A stretch of 6,082 nucleotides of DNA, taken from Planctomycetota bacterium (GTDB lineage: Bacteria; Planctomycetota; UBA1135; UBA2386). The stretch's first letter is position 1. Every line of letters begins with the position of its first letter. Under the pieces are notes generated by a model that made no database searches, was not told where the DNA came from, and worked only from the letters and a program-made list of their open reading frames with translations. The stretch lies in NCBI GenBank assembly GCA_016793305.1, contig JAEUHU010000261.1:1-6082 (forward strand), read 5' to 3'. Of this stretch, positions 5,349 to 6,082 are shown in pieces. Made by a program: the position numbers and the translations under genes.

Positions 5349-6082
5349 GTGCTGCTCGCCCTCGCCACCCGCAGCGACCTGCCCACCTGGGAGGTCGACG
5401 ATCGTCCCCTGCATCAGGCCCTCGCCGACCTCGGGGTGCCGTTCGAGCAGCCGGTCTGGGACGACCCGGCGGTCGACTGGCGCCGCTACCAAGGGGTGTT
5501 GGTGCGCACGACCTGGGACTACCAGGAGAAGCTGCCGGCGTTCCTCGGCTGGGCGCGTTCGGTCGCGGCGGTGACGTCGCTGCACAACCCGCTGCGGGTG
5601 CTGGGTTGGAACACGCACAAGCACTACCTGCGGCAACTCGAGGCCGAAGGGTTGCCGCTGGCGCCGACCTGCTGGCTCGAGCGCGGGACGCAGCCGGATC
5701 TCGGCGCCCTGTTGGCGAGGCTCGGCTGCCGCGAGGCGTTCCTGAAGCCGTGTGTCGGCGCGTCGGCGCGCGAGACGCTGCGCTTCCGGGTCGACGCGTC
5801 CGGACTCGCGGCCGCCGAAGCCCACGTGGCGCGGTTGCTGCCGAACGAGGACCTGATGCTGCAGCCGTTCCTCGGGCAGGTGCTGGTGCGCGGCGAGTGG
5901 TCGGCGGTGTTCGTCGACGGGGCGCTGTCGCACTGTGTGCGCAAGATCCCGGTCGCGGGCGACTACCGGGTGCAGGACGACTATGGGGCGCGCGACGAGG
6001 TCTACGAGCCGACGTTGGCGGAACGGGAACTGGCGTTCCGGGCGATCGCGGCGGTGCAGCGCGTGGGCGGGCCGTGTCCGGG
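5349..6082 (+). CDS. ATP-grasp (RimK/DcsG-like) ligase, 3' partial
   Basis: 244 complete codons are visible before the window ends; the C-terminus is missing. The GTG at 5349 is taken as the start because the protein then begins LLALATRSDLPTWEVDDRPL, the usual opening of this family, and no ATG, GTG or TTG lies in frame in the upstream 68 bases examined. The ATG at 5338 is in another frame. Features seen: VRTTWDYQEK (52-61), WNTHKHYLRQLEAEGLP (87-103) of the pre-ATP-grasp region, FLKPCVGASARETLRF (131-146) with the ATP-binding lysine and Gly/Ser loop, LMLQPFL (169-175), a GEWSAVFVDG strand, and VRKIPVAGDYRVQDDYGA (197-214). Family members, including D-cycloserine synthase DcsG and RimK, join a carboxylate to an amine or similar nucleophile at the cost of ATP in the cytoplasm. 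The substrates here cannot be told. The remaining metal-binding residues would lie beyond the window. It is transcribed away from the minus-strand operon, and no Shine-Dalgarno is evident. Confidence 0.85.
   Translation, partial: MLLALATRSDLPTWEVDDRPLHQALADLGVPFEQPVWDDPAVDWRRYQGVLVRTTWDYQEKLPAFLGWARSVAAVTSLHNPLRVLGWNTHKHYLRQLEAEGLPLAPTCWLERGTQPDLGALLARLGCREAFLKPCVGASARETLRFRVDASGLAAAEAHVARLLPNEDLMLQPFLGQVLVRGEWSAVFVDGALSHCVRKIPVAGDYRVQDDYGARDEVYEPTLAERELAFRAIAAVQRVGGPCP

Noticed and set aside
4925..5386. Longer starts for the toroid gene, including an ATG at 5131
   Set aside because: These add an Arg-rich segment before a clear signal peptide and overlap the zinc-ribbon frame; the ATG at 4924 gives a clean signal peptide and an ATGA overlap.
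4882..5574. 230-codon + strand open frame across the zinc-ribbon gene and the ATP-grasp start
   Set aside because: Its translation has no recognisable motif, and the overlapping frames on both strands are better supported.
5265..5933. 222-codon minus-strand open frame antisense to the ATP-grasp gene
   Set aside because: Low-complexity Arg/Gln-rich translation; the + strand frame carries clear ATP-grasp motifs.
1..6082. CRISPR arrays, tRNA or rRNA genes, insertion sequences, tandem repeats
   Set aside because: Reading through the window I saw no direct-repeat array, cloverleaf-like segment, transposase motif or terminal repeats.

Overview
This is a GC-rich window (GC or CG at most third codon positions) that reads as accessory or niche-specific bacterial DNA. 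A DUF1080-type lipoprotein beside a large secreted alpha/alpha-toroid protein is a combination I associate most with Planctomycetota. Myxobacteria are the main alternative, because the NRPS fragment resembles the terminal module of myxothiazol-type pathways. The taxon is an inference, not something the sequence shows directly.

Layout: (1) Positions 1-1848, + strand, hold the 3' end of an NRPS gene: the C-terminal part of a luciferase-like monooxygenase (LLM) domain, then the second half of an adenylation (A) domain from just before motif A5 to A10, then a peptidyl-carrier (T) domain, then a basic tail and stop. The LLM therefore appears to be inserted inside the A domain between A4 and A5. 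The seven specificity-pocket positions still visible read Q-L-G-V-V-W-K, close to the classical glycine code. (2) A perfect 11-bp inverted repeat at 1864-1895 sits where this gene meets the converging minus-strand operon. (3) Positions 1878-5268, minus strand, hold three genes read right to left with 4-nt stop/start overlaps at both junctions: a small zinc-ribbon protein whose frame contains one in-frame TGA, a 795-residue exported protein with a jelly-roll-like N-terminal part and a squalene-cyclase/prenyltransferase-like helical C-terminal part, and a DUF1080-type lipoprotein. (4) An 80-bp divergent intergenic region follows. (5) From 5349 to the window end, + strand, lies a truncated ATP-grasp ligase-like gene.

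The NRPS end probably belongs to a natural-product cluster lying to the left. The minus-strand operon looks like a separate unit encoding two exported proteins and a small cytoplasmic one. Nothing in the sequence ties the ATP-grasp gene to either. The two points most worth following up are the LLM-in-A glycine-type module without a thioesterase, and the in-frame TGA in the zinc-ribbon gene, which may be a nonsense mutation, a sequencing error or, less likely, recoding.
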